DNA of 64,000 nt from Ampullaceana balthica. Taxonomy: Eukaryota > Mollusca > Gastropoda > Lymnaeidae. Where the stretch lies: assembly GCA_944989445.1 (NCBI GenBank), contig CALYLW010001186.1, positions 182,655 through 246,654 on the forward strand. Direction: 5' to 3'. The notes beneath the pieces were generated by a model that was not told the origin of the DNA, searched no databases, and worked only from the letters and a program-made list of their open reading frames with translations. Positions within the stretch are counted from its first letter, which is position 1. Each line of letters begins with the position of its first letter. A program made the position numbers and the translations under genes. Below, one piece after another: positions 11,651 through 22,005 of this stretch.

Positions 11651-12180
11651 CTAGCTGACCCACGGCGTAGCATACGCCGCTAATGATTTAGTGACGGGTG
11701 AAGACTTCCTGAAAGACACGGTTGTCAAAATGGGGTGGGTTTGGGCAAACGACTGTGAGTGAATGAAAAGAAGGAACTCTGGAGAGACCCACGGCGTATC
11801 ACCCGTAAAAAATGACGGAAGTGTTCAGCTGAAATATATTTATTTTGAACAAATGCACTTTTTTGGGGCGCCTACGGCGCTTACCTTTTTTAAAATCCCA
11901 ACTTACTTGTCCTTGTTTGATCAATACGAAATATTAAACTTTCTGAAATATACGCAAAGTATTTTATTATTTTTTACATTGTTCCCTTTTTACAAAATTA
12001 AAATATCAGCGAAAAAAATGACGTCATATACTTTTTTTTACAGCGCATATTTAATTTGCACACCTTTTGATGCATTGGTGGAGTAATTTGGTGCGCTGCT
12101 TTCTAAAATTAGTATCTGTTGAACATACTTGCAGCTTGTCTCGCAGGGTCCGACCACGAAGAGAATTATATATATAGATA
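11651..12180 (+). repeat. Inserted repeat with GGCGCCTACGGCGC palindrome
   Basis: Begins CTAGCTGACCCACGGCGTAG and contains GGGGCGCCTACGGCGCTTAC, GATCAATACGAAATATTAAA and GCACACCTTTTGATGCATTG. An inverted, partly rearranged copy lies at 19,355-19,750. It ends in TTATATATATAGAT. It interrupts dispersed family A. The 107-residue plus-strand frame at 11,763-12,086 is a chance frame. Confidence 0.75.
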
Positions 12181-12202
12181 ATTATAAATCCTCAAATCCT
12201 AT

Positions 12203-12560
12203 TTTTAAATCCTTTATATTAACTCGTGGTGTCTACACCCTTGATTGTCGCCAAAACGTTGGATCGATTTTTAACCCACTTGCTCGTAAGCTAGCAAGCT
12301 GAAATTTTGCAGGCAGTTTCGTACCGATAATAAAAACAATGTATCAAAATTTCAGATCGATCGCATGTACCGTAATTAAATTATTGATTTTTTAGATTAT
12401 TTTATTTATTCCTATGTTTCATGCTATTTTTTGAGATAGAGCGTCGCGTTGCGAATTATATTGAACAACCTTTCTGTCGCGTAATAAGGTGCGTATTTTA
12501 TTGACAACTCTTTTTATAAACATATTCCTGATCGGTGCGCATTATATTAAACATGTTTTG
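12203..12560 (+). repeat. Dispersed repeat, copy 2 of a direct pair
   Basis: Same order of blocks as 9868-10,230: TTATATTAACTCGTGGTGTC, TTTTTAACCCACTTGCTCG, ATCAAAATTTCAGATCGATC, GTCGCGTAATAAGGTGCG and CATATTCCTGATCGGTGCG. Confidence 0.85.
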
Positions 12561-14797
12561 CGACACAACTGCAATTTTGTATTTTTGGATGGTCTTGCGC
12601 TGCGTATTAACATAAACATTCTTTTAGTTACTTCTCGTACATAAAAGATTTATAGTTAAAAACTTGTATTTTTACGTTTTTTTTTATTACATCATTGCCT
12701 TTTAAAAAATTAAAATATAAGCATAAAACTATGACGTCATTTAATAAGTTTATACAAAATCATATTGTATAATAATGTGCGCACATTTTCGTGTATGCTT
12801 CTTAATTTGAGCTGTGCAGTACAAAGAATTGTCATATTTTTACTGTTACTTTTTATATATTATAGACACATAAACATATTTAATTACAACTGCCACACGA
12901 TGCATTATGTTTAATTGTTTACATATTTATGTTTAATTGCAAATTTGTTTTAATTATTTTCTGTTCCATAACTCGACATTTAATAAAAACCTATTTATGG
13001 AATAATTGTGTCAGTTTTATTTCCAGGCTTCATTTTTAGCGGTGTGCGTTCTAAAATCTTTTATCGCCGATTACTGTGCGCACATTTTCACGTACGCATC
13101 TTAAATTTAGCTGTGTCCTATTAATATAACATTTAAATTTTGTATGTCTTTTACATAAGCTATTGTCTTTTACATAAGCTATACACTTATAGAATTTAAA
13201 CTTAGGCTACTGGACCTATTTACATAGTAGATTAAACTAAATAAAGTGATCCTGAAAACGCTTAATTATTTTTTTTGCTAATTGAATTTGTTATGTTCAT
13301 TCCTTTGTAGTTGGATTAACAAAGGTCATTTTAAAAATTAATAATTGACATTGTTTCACGTTCGTTTTAACAGAAATTTGATTTGTTTTTGTTTTGTTTT
13401 TTAAATGTGGAAGATAATTTCTTTATTTTTTAGGAACAAAATCTGTTGTTGGGCAATGAAAGTGACTCAAAAAAGAATTTCATTTCCTTTATGATATTAT
13501 ACCCATTGCATACATCAGTAAATTTTAATCGTAAATGTAGACACAAATATATAAAAACTCAAATATTATTTCCATGTTAGAACAATTATAAATAGATTAC
13601 AAAAGTAGAGCTATTTTTGGTCCAGTTTTTATGAGCAGACTTTTTATTAAGCCAGAATATTTCTATAACCATTTATTATTATTGTCTAAATACGGTGCGC
13701 ACATTTTCTTGAATTCCTTTTAATACGACTGCTTTAATTTCTTTCAAGTATTTTAGAAAGTGCATTTCATATATAACATTTGTAATTTAATTTATTGGCG
13801 CTATATGTCAATAAACTTACACTTTAAAAAAGTTTACATAAGCTATGCATATATATACACTATACATTATAAACTTTCGCTACCGAACATATTAACAGAA
13901 GTTGACTAAATTTAATATAGCAATCCTGAATACACTTAATTAATATGAATTGCGAATTGAACATGCTATGTTCATTTATTTGCAGTTGGAATAACATAGG
14001 CCATTTCTAAAGTTGCCTTTTAATCATTTTTTAGATGTTGTCAAAAACAGTCGGTTGAATCTTTTTATTTTAATGTGGATATTTTTTTTTCAGAAAAAAA
14101 TCTGGTGTGTGTGTATTGAATATAATTTACAAAAAATATCAGAAAATATGGAACAAAAAAAAAGAATTCCTTTTTGAAATTATACACATTGCATAAAAAC
14201 CGTAAATATAAATCGTACAATTTAGCGACATAAATTTTTTTAAAATATTATCACCTTGACGATACAACTATGAATAAGTCAAAAGGAAAATTTATTGTGG
14301 TCCAGTACATTTACGTTATAACTATAACAAGACTTTATGTTATGCGGCCAGCTTTCTATAATCTTTTATTATCTAAATATGGTGTGCAAATTTTCTTGAT
14401 ATCATTTTAATACGACGGTTTTAAAAAAAAGTATTTTAGAAAGTACAATTATAATTTTGTTTATTGGCGCTATGAGTTGTGTAGCCTTTGCCTTTTTAAT
14501 GGACAGTGCCATATGTTCTTTATCTCATAGACGCGGTTACAAATATTGTATTACTTACAATTGTGTTACTATGCAGTGTCGTAATTATATATGAAATTTT
14601 TGAGTGACGAGGTGGTAGAGCTCTTTCGGAAAACCTATAAGTTATGTTTATTTAGTAAAAGTGGGAATGAAATAGTAAATTTAGTTATTATGGTCGTCAA
14701 GATTCATTATTTTATCAATCATATCTTTTAAATAGTAAGGTAATGTTAAAAGGCACTGCATTAAGTGAAAACAACTCACGCGGTAAAATGATAAAAA
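12561..14797 (+). repeat. Dispersed family A, copy 1, tandem internal monomers
   Basis: The core GTGCGCACATTTTC (or a near variant) recurs near 12,773, 13,076, 13,694 and 14,382, each in similar context (TATTGTCTAAATACGG upstream, TTTTAATACGAC or CTTAAATTTAG downstream). The last segment (GAGCTCTTTCGGAAAACC, AAAAGGCACTGCATTAAGTG, ACTCACGCGGTAAAATG) is present inverted at 40,845-41,040. The whole is a composite repeat of several kb whose inverted counterpart lies about 26 kb away. No protein-coding capacity is visible. Confidence 0.85.
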
Positions 14798-14838
14798 TTA
14801 AATAATTGTGTCTGTTGGTTTTTTTTCTCTCTTTTTTC

Positions 14839-14865
14839 TTAACCCTCTATTACGCACTTTTAGGT
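14839..14865. repeat. piggyBac left terminus: TTAA target site plus CCCT terminal repeat start
   Basis: TTAA at 14,839-14,842 is followed directly by CCCTCTATTACGCACTTTTA. TTAA followed by a CCC-starting terminal repeat is the hallmark of piggyBac ends, and it lies about 460 bp beyond the transposase stop codon. I could not find the matching right end (an inverted copy followed by TTAA). Confidence 0.7.
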
Positions 14866-15301
14866 TTTCATGGGAAAAATACTTCATTGCATATTATAAG
14901 TGTATTGGACATATGTAAACATAAAATTAAGAAAAAAATTTTTTTAAAATAAAATTATGATTTTATTGGTATGCTACCAAATGGCAACAGGGCGTCTAAA
15001 TGATTGTTTACAAAAATAAAAGGGAAATAGAAGAATATGACAAACATAATAATTTTAAAAGGTGAGTAATCAATAGTTTACACAAATAATTGGTAATATT
15101 ATTTTAAATACAAGCTGTTCTTTATATGTTCAATAAACTGCTTTTACACTGAAAATGGTAATTATAATAATCATTATTTAAAACAACAAAATAATAAAAA
15201 AGGTGTAGTAAAGTCAACAATTTATAATAAATAATAAATACAGAAAGGCCAGAAAACATTTACAAGCTGGTTTAAGGCTGGTGAAACTGTTTGAAATTAT
15301 T

Positions 15302-17084
15302 TCATTTTCGTGTGCAGCAAAGGTGAACATTACATTTAATGCACTTAATTCTAGAATGTCCCTTGCAACCCGGTCTCTTGCATCTTCCTTTTTTGTCAGT
15401 AGCATCAGGAAAATGCCCAATATAGTCAGCTCGTACTGCTAAGGGTGGCACAGCTGCAGTTGGACCTCTCATTTTTTTGGCTGCAAGTTGAGGTTCTATC
15501 TCTAATGAAGGACGGCCACGCTTTCTAAACTCAGCCTTGCCTTCTTTTATGAGGCAGATTGCAATCTTTGTCTTAAAATCAAGTAAAGCAAGAATTTTTT
15601 TTCTGTCCCAGCGGCATTAGTACAGTCGGCTCTATAAATAAGCCATGCCTGTACAACTGCCATGTCAAAAAAACCAAAAATTATACGATTATACCATTTT
15701 TTGGATCTAACCGGTATCCTGTACAAGGCTAAAAGTGAATCAAGAAGGTCCACCCCACCCATGAATTTATTATACATCATTATAACTGATGGACAGGGAA
15801 CTTTGATTTCACTTTTGGCCTTTTTGTCCCACCTTTTGACAAGTTTTAAAGGCTCAATTGCAACGAATGTACTGAGGGTTGTGACCGATCTGTTGTCAAC
15901 CCATTTGACAGCATAGAGATCAACACCATCATGGTGGCAGGTTTTTACAGTTGCGGACCCCCTTCCATTTTTTGCTAATTCCTTATCGGATGGCATGTTG
16001 CAATTTTTAAGTCTATTAGCCCTTACCGTGCCAATTGATGTAACTCCTTGTTTCCACAGAACTATCTGCAGTTCTATGGAATTGAACCAATTGTCAAAAT
16101 AGACTTTGTGCCACACATTTCGTGGAATATTGGAAAGAAGATGGAGCACAATGTTTCCAGATGCTCCAATATCTAGTTGTCCTGGACATGGCAGAATTTT
16201 CCCAGTGTAAAATTCAAAGTTGTGTAAATTCCACTTATTGAACAGCACACAAACATTTTATAACCCCACTTCTTTGGTTTTTTAGTCGTTATATTGCTTC
16301 AAAGAAGATACACCTTTAAACGGAACCATTTGTTCATAAATGCTTAGTTTTTCGTTGGGCACTAGGCTTGTCACCTTTTTGTTAAAAGATGTTATAAGTG
16401 GACGTACTTTATATAGCTTATCCATGCAATCTGTTCCTCTTTCTTCATTGTTGTTGCAGTGAAGCTTGCCTTTTATTTGTTGAAAACGTTTTTCACTCAT
16501 GGCATTAGCCACCTTATCATATCGGGTTTCAGTATCCCAGTAACATCTAGCTTTTGGCATTCGAACAATGCTCATGGTAAATAGAACTCCAATAAACTGT
16601 TCCAATTCATTTGTATCCAGATTCAAAGGTTGATTTATATTTGTCTGGGCGCTGTACAGATTAGACTGGTTGACAAAATAATCACTCATTTCCTTATCAA
16701 AAATGTCCCTAAAATAGTCTATAGGGTTTCGAGGCTCTTTTGCAACACAAATATGACCAGAGAAAGCAGGTTCTTGAGGAATGATGTCTGCTGCATCTCT
16801 TTGGCGCCAAAGAAAATTTCTGTTTGATATGTTTGCCTGAGGTCGGATTGAAGAAGTACCAGGTGTGTCATGCAATTCATTCTCTGAGCCTGATGTTGAG
16901 TCTGAAAAGGGTTGAATGAAATATTATTTTATGTGTTTATTATAGTATTGAATGATATTTAATTGTTCTTTCAATAAATATAAGAGACAAAGTTTTATTC
17001 TCAAAATTATGCAAATTTACCTGAATCAATGTTGTGTTCTGATTCTGGATTAAAATTGTCATCCACACCATCATCATTTTGCGT
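15302..17084 (-). pseudogene. piggyBac transposase (PGBD-like), intron-containing, inactivated
   Basis: Minus strand. An acidic exon fragment (QNDDGVDDNFNPESEHNIDS) lies at 17,021-17,084 and is joined across a GT-AG intron to the main exon at 16,901. The main exon has QSNLYSAQTNIN, FIGVLFTMSIVRMPKARCYW, a catalytic-region SIYEQMVPFKG, VYFDNWFNS and YNKFMGGVDLLD. It ends in a Cys/His-rich domain (GCKGHSRIKCIKCNVHLCC) before TGA at 15,302-15,304. In the family the first catalytic Asp sits in SxDExMxPFKG; here it is Tyr. The Asp residues of FDNW and GGVD are kept. Three frameshifts break the frame: around 16,285, around 16,250 and in an A-run near 15,590. No in-frame Met lies between the upstream TAG (17,085-17,087) and the fragment, so the true start is missing or in another exon. 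Family identity is firm; the copy is dead. Confidence 0.9.
16902..17020 (-). other. 119-bp GT-AG intron in the piggyBac transposase
   Basis: On the minus strand, ATTGATTCAG is followed by GTAAATTTGC (donor), and TTCAACCCTTTTCAG (acceptor, pyrimidine-rich) precedes ACTCAACATCAGG. Splicing restores a continuous acidic reading frame IDSDSTSGSENELHD. I infer the intron from sequence alone; no transcript data are available. Confidence 0.75.
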
Positions 17085-17237
17085 CTATCCACAGAACCTC
17101 TCCCCCCCCCCTCACGGCGGTCGGTCCAGAGATATAATAAATAACCCATAAAAACAAAGTTTCTGATTACAAACCCAAACGCACACTGCTCAAAATAAAC
17201 TATTGGAAAAAAAACTGCATAAAAAATAGGCCGATGG

Positions 17238-17876
17238 TAGACACCGCGTAACGCGCGGTGCCCACTCAGTTGGGTGGACACCGCGTAACGCGCGGTGCCC
17301 ACTCAGTTGGGTGGATGACACGCAATACACAGTCTGTTTATTTTGGTATACCCAGTCCACCTTAATAGCTTAAAATTTATTTTTAAAAAGATTTATGATT
17401 TTAAAATTAATTTGGTAAAAGCAAAGAGAACGGTAGCTCGATAAATCATATTTTTGGTTGCTATATAAACTATATTATTATATTTGTTGTTTTTTCTATT
17501 TAATTTAATTTAATTTAAAAATAGACAACTAAACCTAACCCAGACCCTAAAACTGAAACTACAACCTTAAAAAAAAACACTCAAACGAAACTCTTTTTCT
17601 ATTTTTATTTAAAAAATAGACAACTAAACCTAACCCAGACCCTAAAACTGAAACTACAAACTTTAAAAAAAAAGACTCAAACGAAACTCGAACCGCCACC
17701 TGACACCTAGGCCTAGAGTTCAAGAATCTAATGTCCTAACCGTGAGACCACAGAAGCTCATGTACCGATTGAATTTGTAAAAATCTTATAAATAAAAAAG
17801 AGCAAAATGTGACGTCACGTTTACGCGACACCTAAGCTTTACAGTGGATGCCGCGCATTGCGCGGTGTCTACCCAC
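17238..17876. repeat. Repeat bounded by GC-rich hairpins
   Basis: At the left edge CACCGCGTAACGCGCGGTG occurs twice, 37 bp apart (17,242 and 17,279), each able to fold as CACCGCG/CGCGGTG. At the right edge GCCGCGCATTGCGCGGTGTC (about 17,849-17,868) folds similarly. Both edges are followed by YCYACCCA or GCCCACTC. The interior contains a tandem 95-bp duplication and a tRNA-like promoter region. Confidence 0.6.
17510..17760 (-). repeat. tRNA-derived SINE-like sequence
   Basis: On the minus strand an A-box-like TGGTCTCACGGTTAGGA lies near 17,730-17,750 and a B-box-like GGTTCGAGTTT at 17,684-17,694, about 50 bp apart, as in pol III type 2 promoters. Downstream is an AT-rich body that includes a duplicated block ACCTAACCCAGACCCTAAAA (seen near 17,532 and 17,627 on the plus strand). 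The tRNA of origin cannot be assigned. Confidence 0.5.
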
Positions 17877-19354
17877 TTCGTAAAAAATAACTCGTTTTGA
17901 ACGTCGTTAAATATGTAAATGAGATTTAAATTTTCACCGCCAGTGATTGGCTGTAGGATTCAGTAGGAGTTTGAGGGACCAATCGCTATCGTTGACCGTA
18001 CAGAAATTTAACTTTTATTATATAGGAATACCAATGAGAAGCGGATATCAATATCTGACTAAAATAAGTTATTCTAATATTTGGATTGTTATTGGCAAGG
18101 AGAATGAACAATTAAATATTGAGTTTTAACAATGACAAGGAGAAAACTATGTATGGAATCCAAGAAGTGTAACGAATGTAAATGCAAAATACATCATTCA
18201 GGGAGAACAACTAATCAAAAGTTAAAATGCAAAATAGGTTTAATTATAAATGAGAAATTATCATGTACTCCCTATGTCAATGAAGTATTTTAAAAATGAA
18301 TCAAAACATAAGGCTTCATACATAGAAACGTTTCCAGATGTAATCAGAATATAAAAGTAAAATGCTAACTTAAATTGGTGTGAAGTGTACTAGAATATCC
18401 TAAAAAAATGCAACTGATGAGTTTTACAAGCATGACAAGTGTCTAAAAATGATCTGAATAGGATTATTTAAAGATATTTTAAGTCAAAACGACACAGAAT
18501 ATCAATTTTTAATTATTTATTTAATTTAAATTTATGTATTTATTTTATTTTTTAAGGGGGGTGAATCTATTTGATACAATTAAAAACGTTTGAAGTTTGA
18601 TATAATTGTTCAATTGGTTTTTGGTCAAACGCTAATAGTTCCCTTTTTACCCCAAATGAGATAATTTACAGCTGTTCACAGACCCCTCGGTTAAACCGCT
18701 CGATAGCGGTAGTCATGTATTTTTCATTAGTTTATAAATTCCACAAGAGAATGCAACAATTTAAACACGCCTCCTTGTCCATACAAAAAAATAAATAAAA
18801 TAACTCGTGAGCTTCGTCATAGTATTTTTCAGTTTTCAACTTGCAGTATTACTGTATTTTGCGTCGCACAAGATGACACCCTACTTTCCTGCACAAATGT
18901 GGGGTTCGTACAGTACTCGCCACATTCCTCTTCCAGCACATACCAAATAATTTTTAGAAAACATGAGATTTGATATTAATGTGTTAATTTTAGATCAAAT
19001 GCCTTTGATGTGCATATACATAGCAGGGAAACTGTCATTATAAGATCGAAATCAATTTGAGGAATCGTCTTGTATCTATATATTCTTAGTTTATCAACAA
19101 TGAAATGATCCTTGTAATATCAATAGTCACATAGTCAGTTCCTTACTGGGATACAGCGCTATATAAATAACCAATTTATTATTATTATTCGCGAGCTTAA
19201 TCGTGAAGGTTAATCACATCAAATGGTTTTTGAAATTACCGCTGCATTGTTCGTTAGCTGTCTTGCTATGCCATGGCAACTAGACACATTTATTAAAAAA
19301 ATAAAACTATATAATTTTTAATTGTCACGCAAGTCAGTCTGTACTGACGCTACT
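17877..19354. other. Intergenic DNA, no gene seen
   Basis: AT-rich with no coding signature. At about 19,153-19,198 a GCGCTATATAAATA block is followed by (TTA)n, which resembles the 3' tail of a SINE or LINE copy; the rest of such an element is not recognisable. The 60-residue frame at 17,947 is a chance frame. Confidence 0.45.
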
Positions 19355-19750
19355 AATTTTAGAAAGCAAGGAAAACCAATTTACTGCACCAATGCATCAA
19401 AAGGTGTGCAAATTAAAGATGCGCTGTAAAAAAAATAGTATATGCCGTATTGTTTTCGCTCATATCTTAATTTTGGAAAAGGGATCAATGTAAAAAAAGG
19501 ATTTGATGATGGTTATAAAATCAAAAAAATAAAGGGGGCGCCGTAGGCGCTCTGCAATCCCTATTATAAAATACTTTGTGTACATTTCAGAAAGTTTAAT
19601 ATTTCGTATTTATCAAACAAGGACCAGTTAGTTGGGCTGTTGAAAAAGGTCGGCGCCATAGGCGCCCTAAAAATGTGCATTTTTTATAAAATAAATAGAT
19701 TTCAGCTGAAAACTTCCGTCATTTTTGACGGGTGTACGCTAGTATATTAT
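19355..19750 (-). repeat. Inverted copy of the GGCGCCTACGGCGC repeat
   Basis: Reverse-complement blocks of 11,800-12,110 are present: CACCAATGCATCAAAAGG, GGGGGCGCCGTAGGCGC, TTTAATATTTCGTATTTATC and CTGAAAACTTCCGTCATTTT. A second GGCGCCATAGGCGCCC palindrome at 19,653-19,668 suggests a local tandem duplication inside this copy. Confidence 0.75.
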
Positions 19751-20060
19751 ATAAAACAAGCTGAAATCATACTTAATGTTATAGGGCTTTAAGTCATGTA
19801 GGGGTTCATTTTGCTATCACGTCAGTATAGGGAAAATCACGTCAAAACGGGAAAAGAATGCACCGGTACCTGGTGAAATGCATAAAAAAATACCTGCCGG
19901 TCGTCTAATACGAACAAGTTTGAGAAACACTGGCTTACAATTTATTTAATGCCGTTTTACATAGCTTCACGCGTATTACGATATTACAATGTAGACATAT
20001 AAAATAAATAATTAAATAACAAAAAATGATTTGGAACATACTCATTTCTAAATAAAAAAT
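19751..20060. other. Intergenic DNA, no gene seen
   Basis: AT-rich; I see nothing recognisable. Confidence 0.4.
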
Positions 20061-20079
20061 AAGGTGGTTTTTTTTGTTT

Positions 20080-20235
20080 TTTGTTTTTTTTTGGGGGGGG
20101 GCCTCAAAGCTTTGTGACGTATTTTTGGAGGGGGGGGGTCTAACTTTTTGTGACGACGCGTGACGACGCGTGACGAGTGGGGGGGGGGTAAAAATTGGTC
20201 AAAATTGCGTGAAATAAGATGGGAAAGCCACGTCG
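20080..20235. mobile_element. Degenerate MITE relic related to the one at 26,272
   Basis: G-homopolymer runs alternate with TTTGTGACGT-type motifs, and a GCGTGAAATAAGATGGGAAAGCC end resembles a mutated version of the GCGTGACGTACTTTATGGACGGCC end of the 26.3-kb element. Three tandem GTGACGACGC copies sit in the middle. Only one end is recognisable. Confidence 0.45.
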
Positions 20236-20387
20236 AAAGTGTAAAGGCAGTGCGATATCAAGTAGGCGTATTCTATGATGTACTTTTCGAAATTTTCATT
20301 TCTCTCCTGGACTCTTTGGATTTCACCGCAGCTAAGTTTTTATTTTGTATTTCCTTATATTCGTTTTTTATGTGTACTATTTGTTTG

Positions 20388-20433
20388 TTGAGGAAGGCTC
20401 TTTGCCGAAACGTTCGCTGTTTTGTTACGTCCT
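20388..20433 (+). ncRNA. Hammerhead-ribozyme-like core (degenerate)
   Basis: TTGAGGA is followed by an extra A, a GGC/GCC stem with loop TCTTT, then GAAA. An ACGT/ACGT helix follows, with the second strand continuing as ACGTC, the usual GTC cleavage context. This matches the hammerhead order CUGANGA - stem II - GAAA - stem III - GUC. Against it: C3 is T, there is one extra A before stem II, and stem I is not evident. Similar GAAGGCT-GCC-GAAACG motifs are associated with Penelope-like retroelements. Probably a decayed relic, not a working ribozyme. Confidence 0.3.
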
Positions 20434-20489
20434 GTCAGGCTCACTCATACCATGTTTATAAGTTATCCATCTATTGCAGAGCGAAGTAG

Positions 20490-21710
20490 TGATATAAAAT
20501 CTTGAAGTGAAGCAAAGTTATTGTGCAAACAACTTAAAAGAACTTCAATTTTGCTTGTGTAACTATAAATCCTTCATCGTCTCCTATATATGTAAAAAAA
20601 AATTGTGTGTCTTTTTCAATTAGCTTACTAAAACCAAATTTTTTAATATTAGGATCTTCAATAAAAGGAATAAAACTGTAATTATTGATGGTTCAGTGCT
20701 GTTATAAGAGTTAAAATGCAAGTATTAAAATGTTTTATTTCATATTATTTTATAATATATGTAGAAATGCAAATTTTTGCATTGTTTTCGATTCTCATCT
20801 GCTGTCATGACCCGGGGCCTCGCATAGTCTTGGGCCGGTCCTGACAGCACTGATGGGGGTTATATAACATCATTTATCATGACTTGCTTGTTTCTAGAAA
20901 CGATCTAAAATGGTTTACCATTTTAAAATGAGATCTACAACAAAACACATAGATAAGTAAACCACAGCAACACTGACGTGCACATGAAAACTTATAATTA
21001 TATGATGTTTTAAATAGACTAGTTTTCTTTTAACATCAGAAACATTGGTTTAGTAATACAATAATTGATTAATAATTACTCTTAGTAATATAAATTAATT
21101 TTAATTTTATTTGCAGGATTTTATAAAGTTTTGTCTTGTTTTGAATATTTAAATAAATAAACTTTTATAAAAACAGATAAAGATTTATTTCCCTTGAAAC
21201 TTGTCTTTTATTTGTTTATGTTCATTAATTTGAAAAGTAAGCGTCTGACTTTAAAAAAAAGCACCTGCATCTTCTCTTATGTTCTTAAACATTTTACTTT
21301 TAACAGACGTTATACAGTTTCTTACTGATGATAATAATAAGAATAATTTAAGAGCCTTTTAGTCTAATCAAAAAGCTAAGGGCTCACATGAAAAAAAAAG
21401 TTTATATATATTTGTATGTAACTATTAAAAACATTTATTCCATAATTAAAGAAAACAAATAAAGATAGGAAATTTTGGTCGACAATATATCAACTAACAC
21501 CTTTAACTAAATATCAGATTAGTAACAAGTTAGAATCCTTCATCCTAGTAAAATAAGTGATGAAATAATTGAGCAGAATCTATTCAGATAGTATTAATAA
21601 AATTAAAATACCTTACATAAACACACATCCTAACTTAAAAGGTTATGTTAAATGTTTAAATAGCAAACTTTCTAGGTATAAAATATTTTGTGGTTCACGG
21701 TCAATATACT
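20490..21710. other. Intergenic DNA, no gene seen
   Basis: AT-rich with a short GC-richer patch near 20,800-20,860. No coding signature. The short open frame at 21,569-21,778 runs into the minisatellite and is not convincing. Confidence 0.45.
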
Positions 21711-21712
21711 CA

Positions 21713-22005
21713 GATGTTGAGCCCGGGTGGCGCCGATGTTGTATGTTGATCTGGTGTGGTACCGATGTTGTATGTTGAGCTGGGGTGACGCCGATGTTGT
21801 ATGTTGAGCCGTGGTGACGCTGATGTTGTATGTTGATCAGGTGTGGTACCGATGTTGTATGTTGAGCTGGGGTGACGCCGATGTTGTATGTTGAGCCGTG
21901 GTGACACTGATGTTGTATGTTGAGCCCGGGTGGCGCCGATGTTGTATGTTGAGCTGGGGTGGCGCCTATGTTGTATGTTCAGCCCGGGTGGCGCCGATGT
22001 TGTAG
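21713..22005. repeat. Minisatellite, 29-bp unit, about 10 copies
   Basis: The unit is GATGTTGTATGTTGAGC plus a variable 12-bp half (CGTGGTGACGCT, TGGGGTGACGCC or CCGGGTGGCGCC). Another variant reads GATCTGGTGTGGTACC. Variants recur in blocks of three, a short higher-order pattern. The minus-strand open frame through it is a repeat by-product. Confidence 0.9.

Larger units (their letters stand above)
14843..17084 (-). mobile_element. piggyBac-family DNA transposon, 5' end not identified
   Basis: Covers the left terminus at 14,843, a roughly 460-bp AT-rich 3' non-coding part and the minus-strand transposase pseudogene. The right boundary is set by the last recognisable coding sequence. Sequence beyond it is a different repeat starting near 17,230, so the 5' end was probably lost or rearranged. 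Confidence 0.75.

Noticed and set aside
11763..12086. 107-residue plus-strand open frame
   Set aside because: Lies inside a dispersed repeat also found inverted at 19.4-19.7 kb, where the frame is not kept.
16940..17302. 120-residue minus-strand open frame upstream of piggyBac
   Set aside because: It reads through the hairpin repeat and the piggyBac intron in a frame different from the true exon; the acidic exon is in another frame.
20160..20489. 109-residue plus-strand open frame
   Set aside because: Starts in a G-rich MITE relic and passes through the hammerhead-like motif; no domain is visible and the composition looks non-coding.
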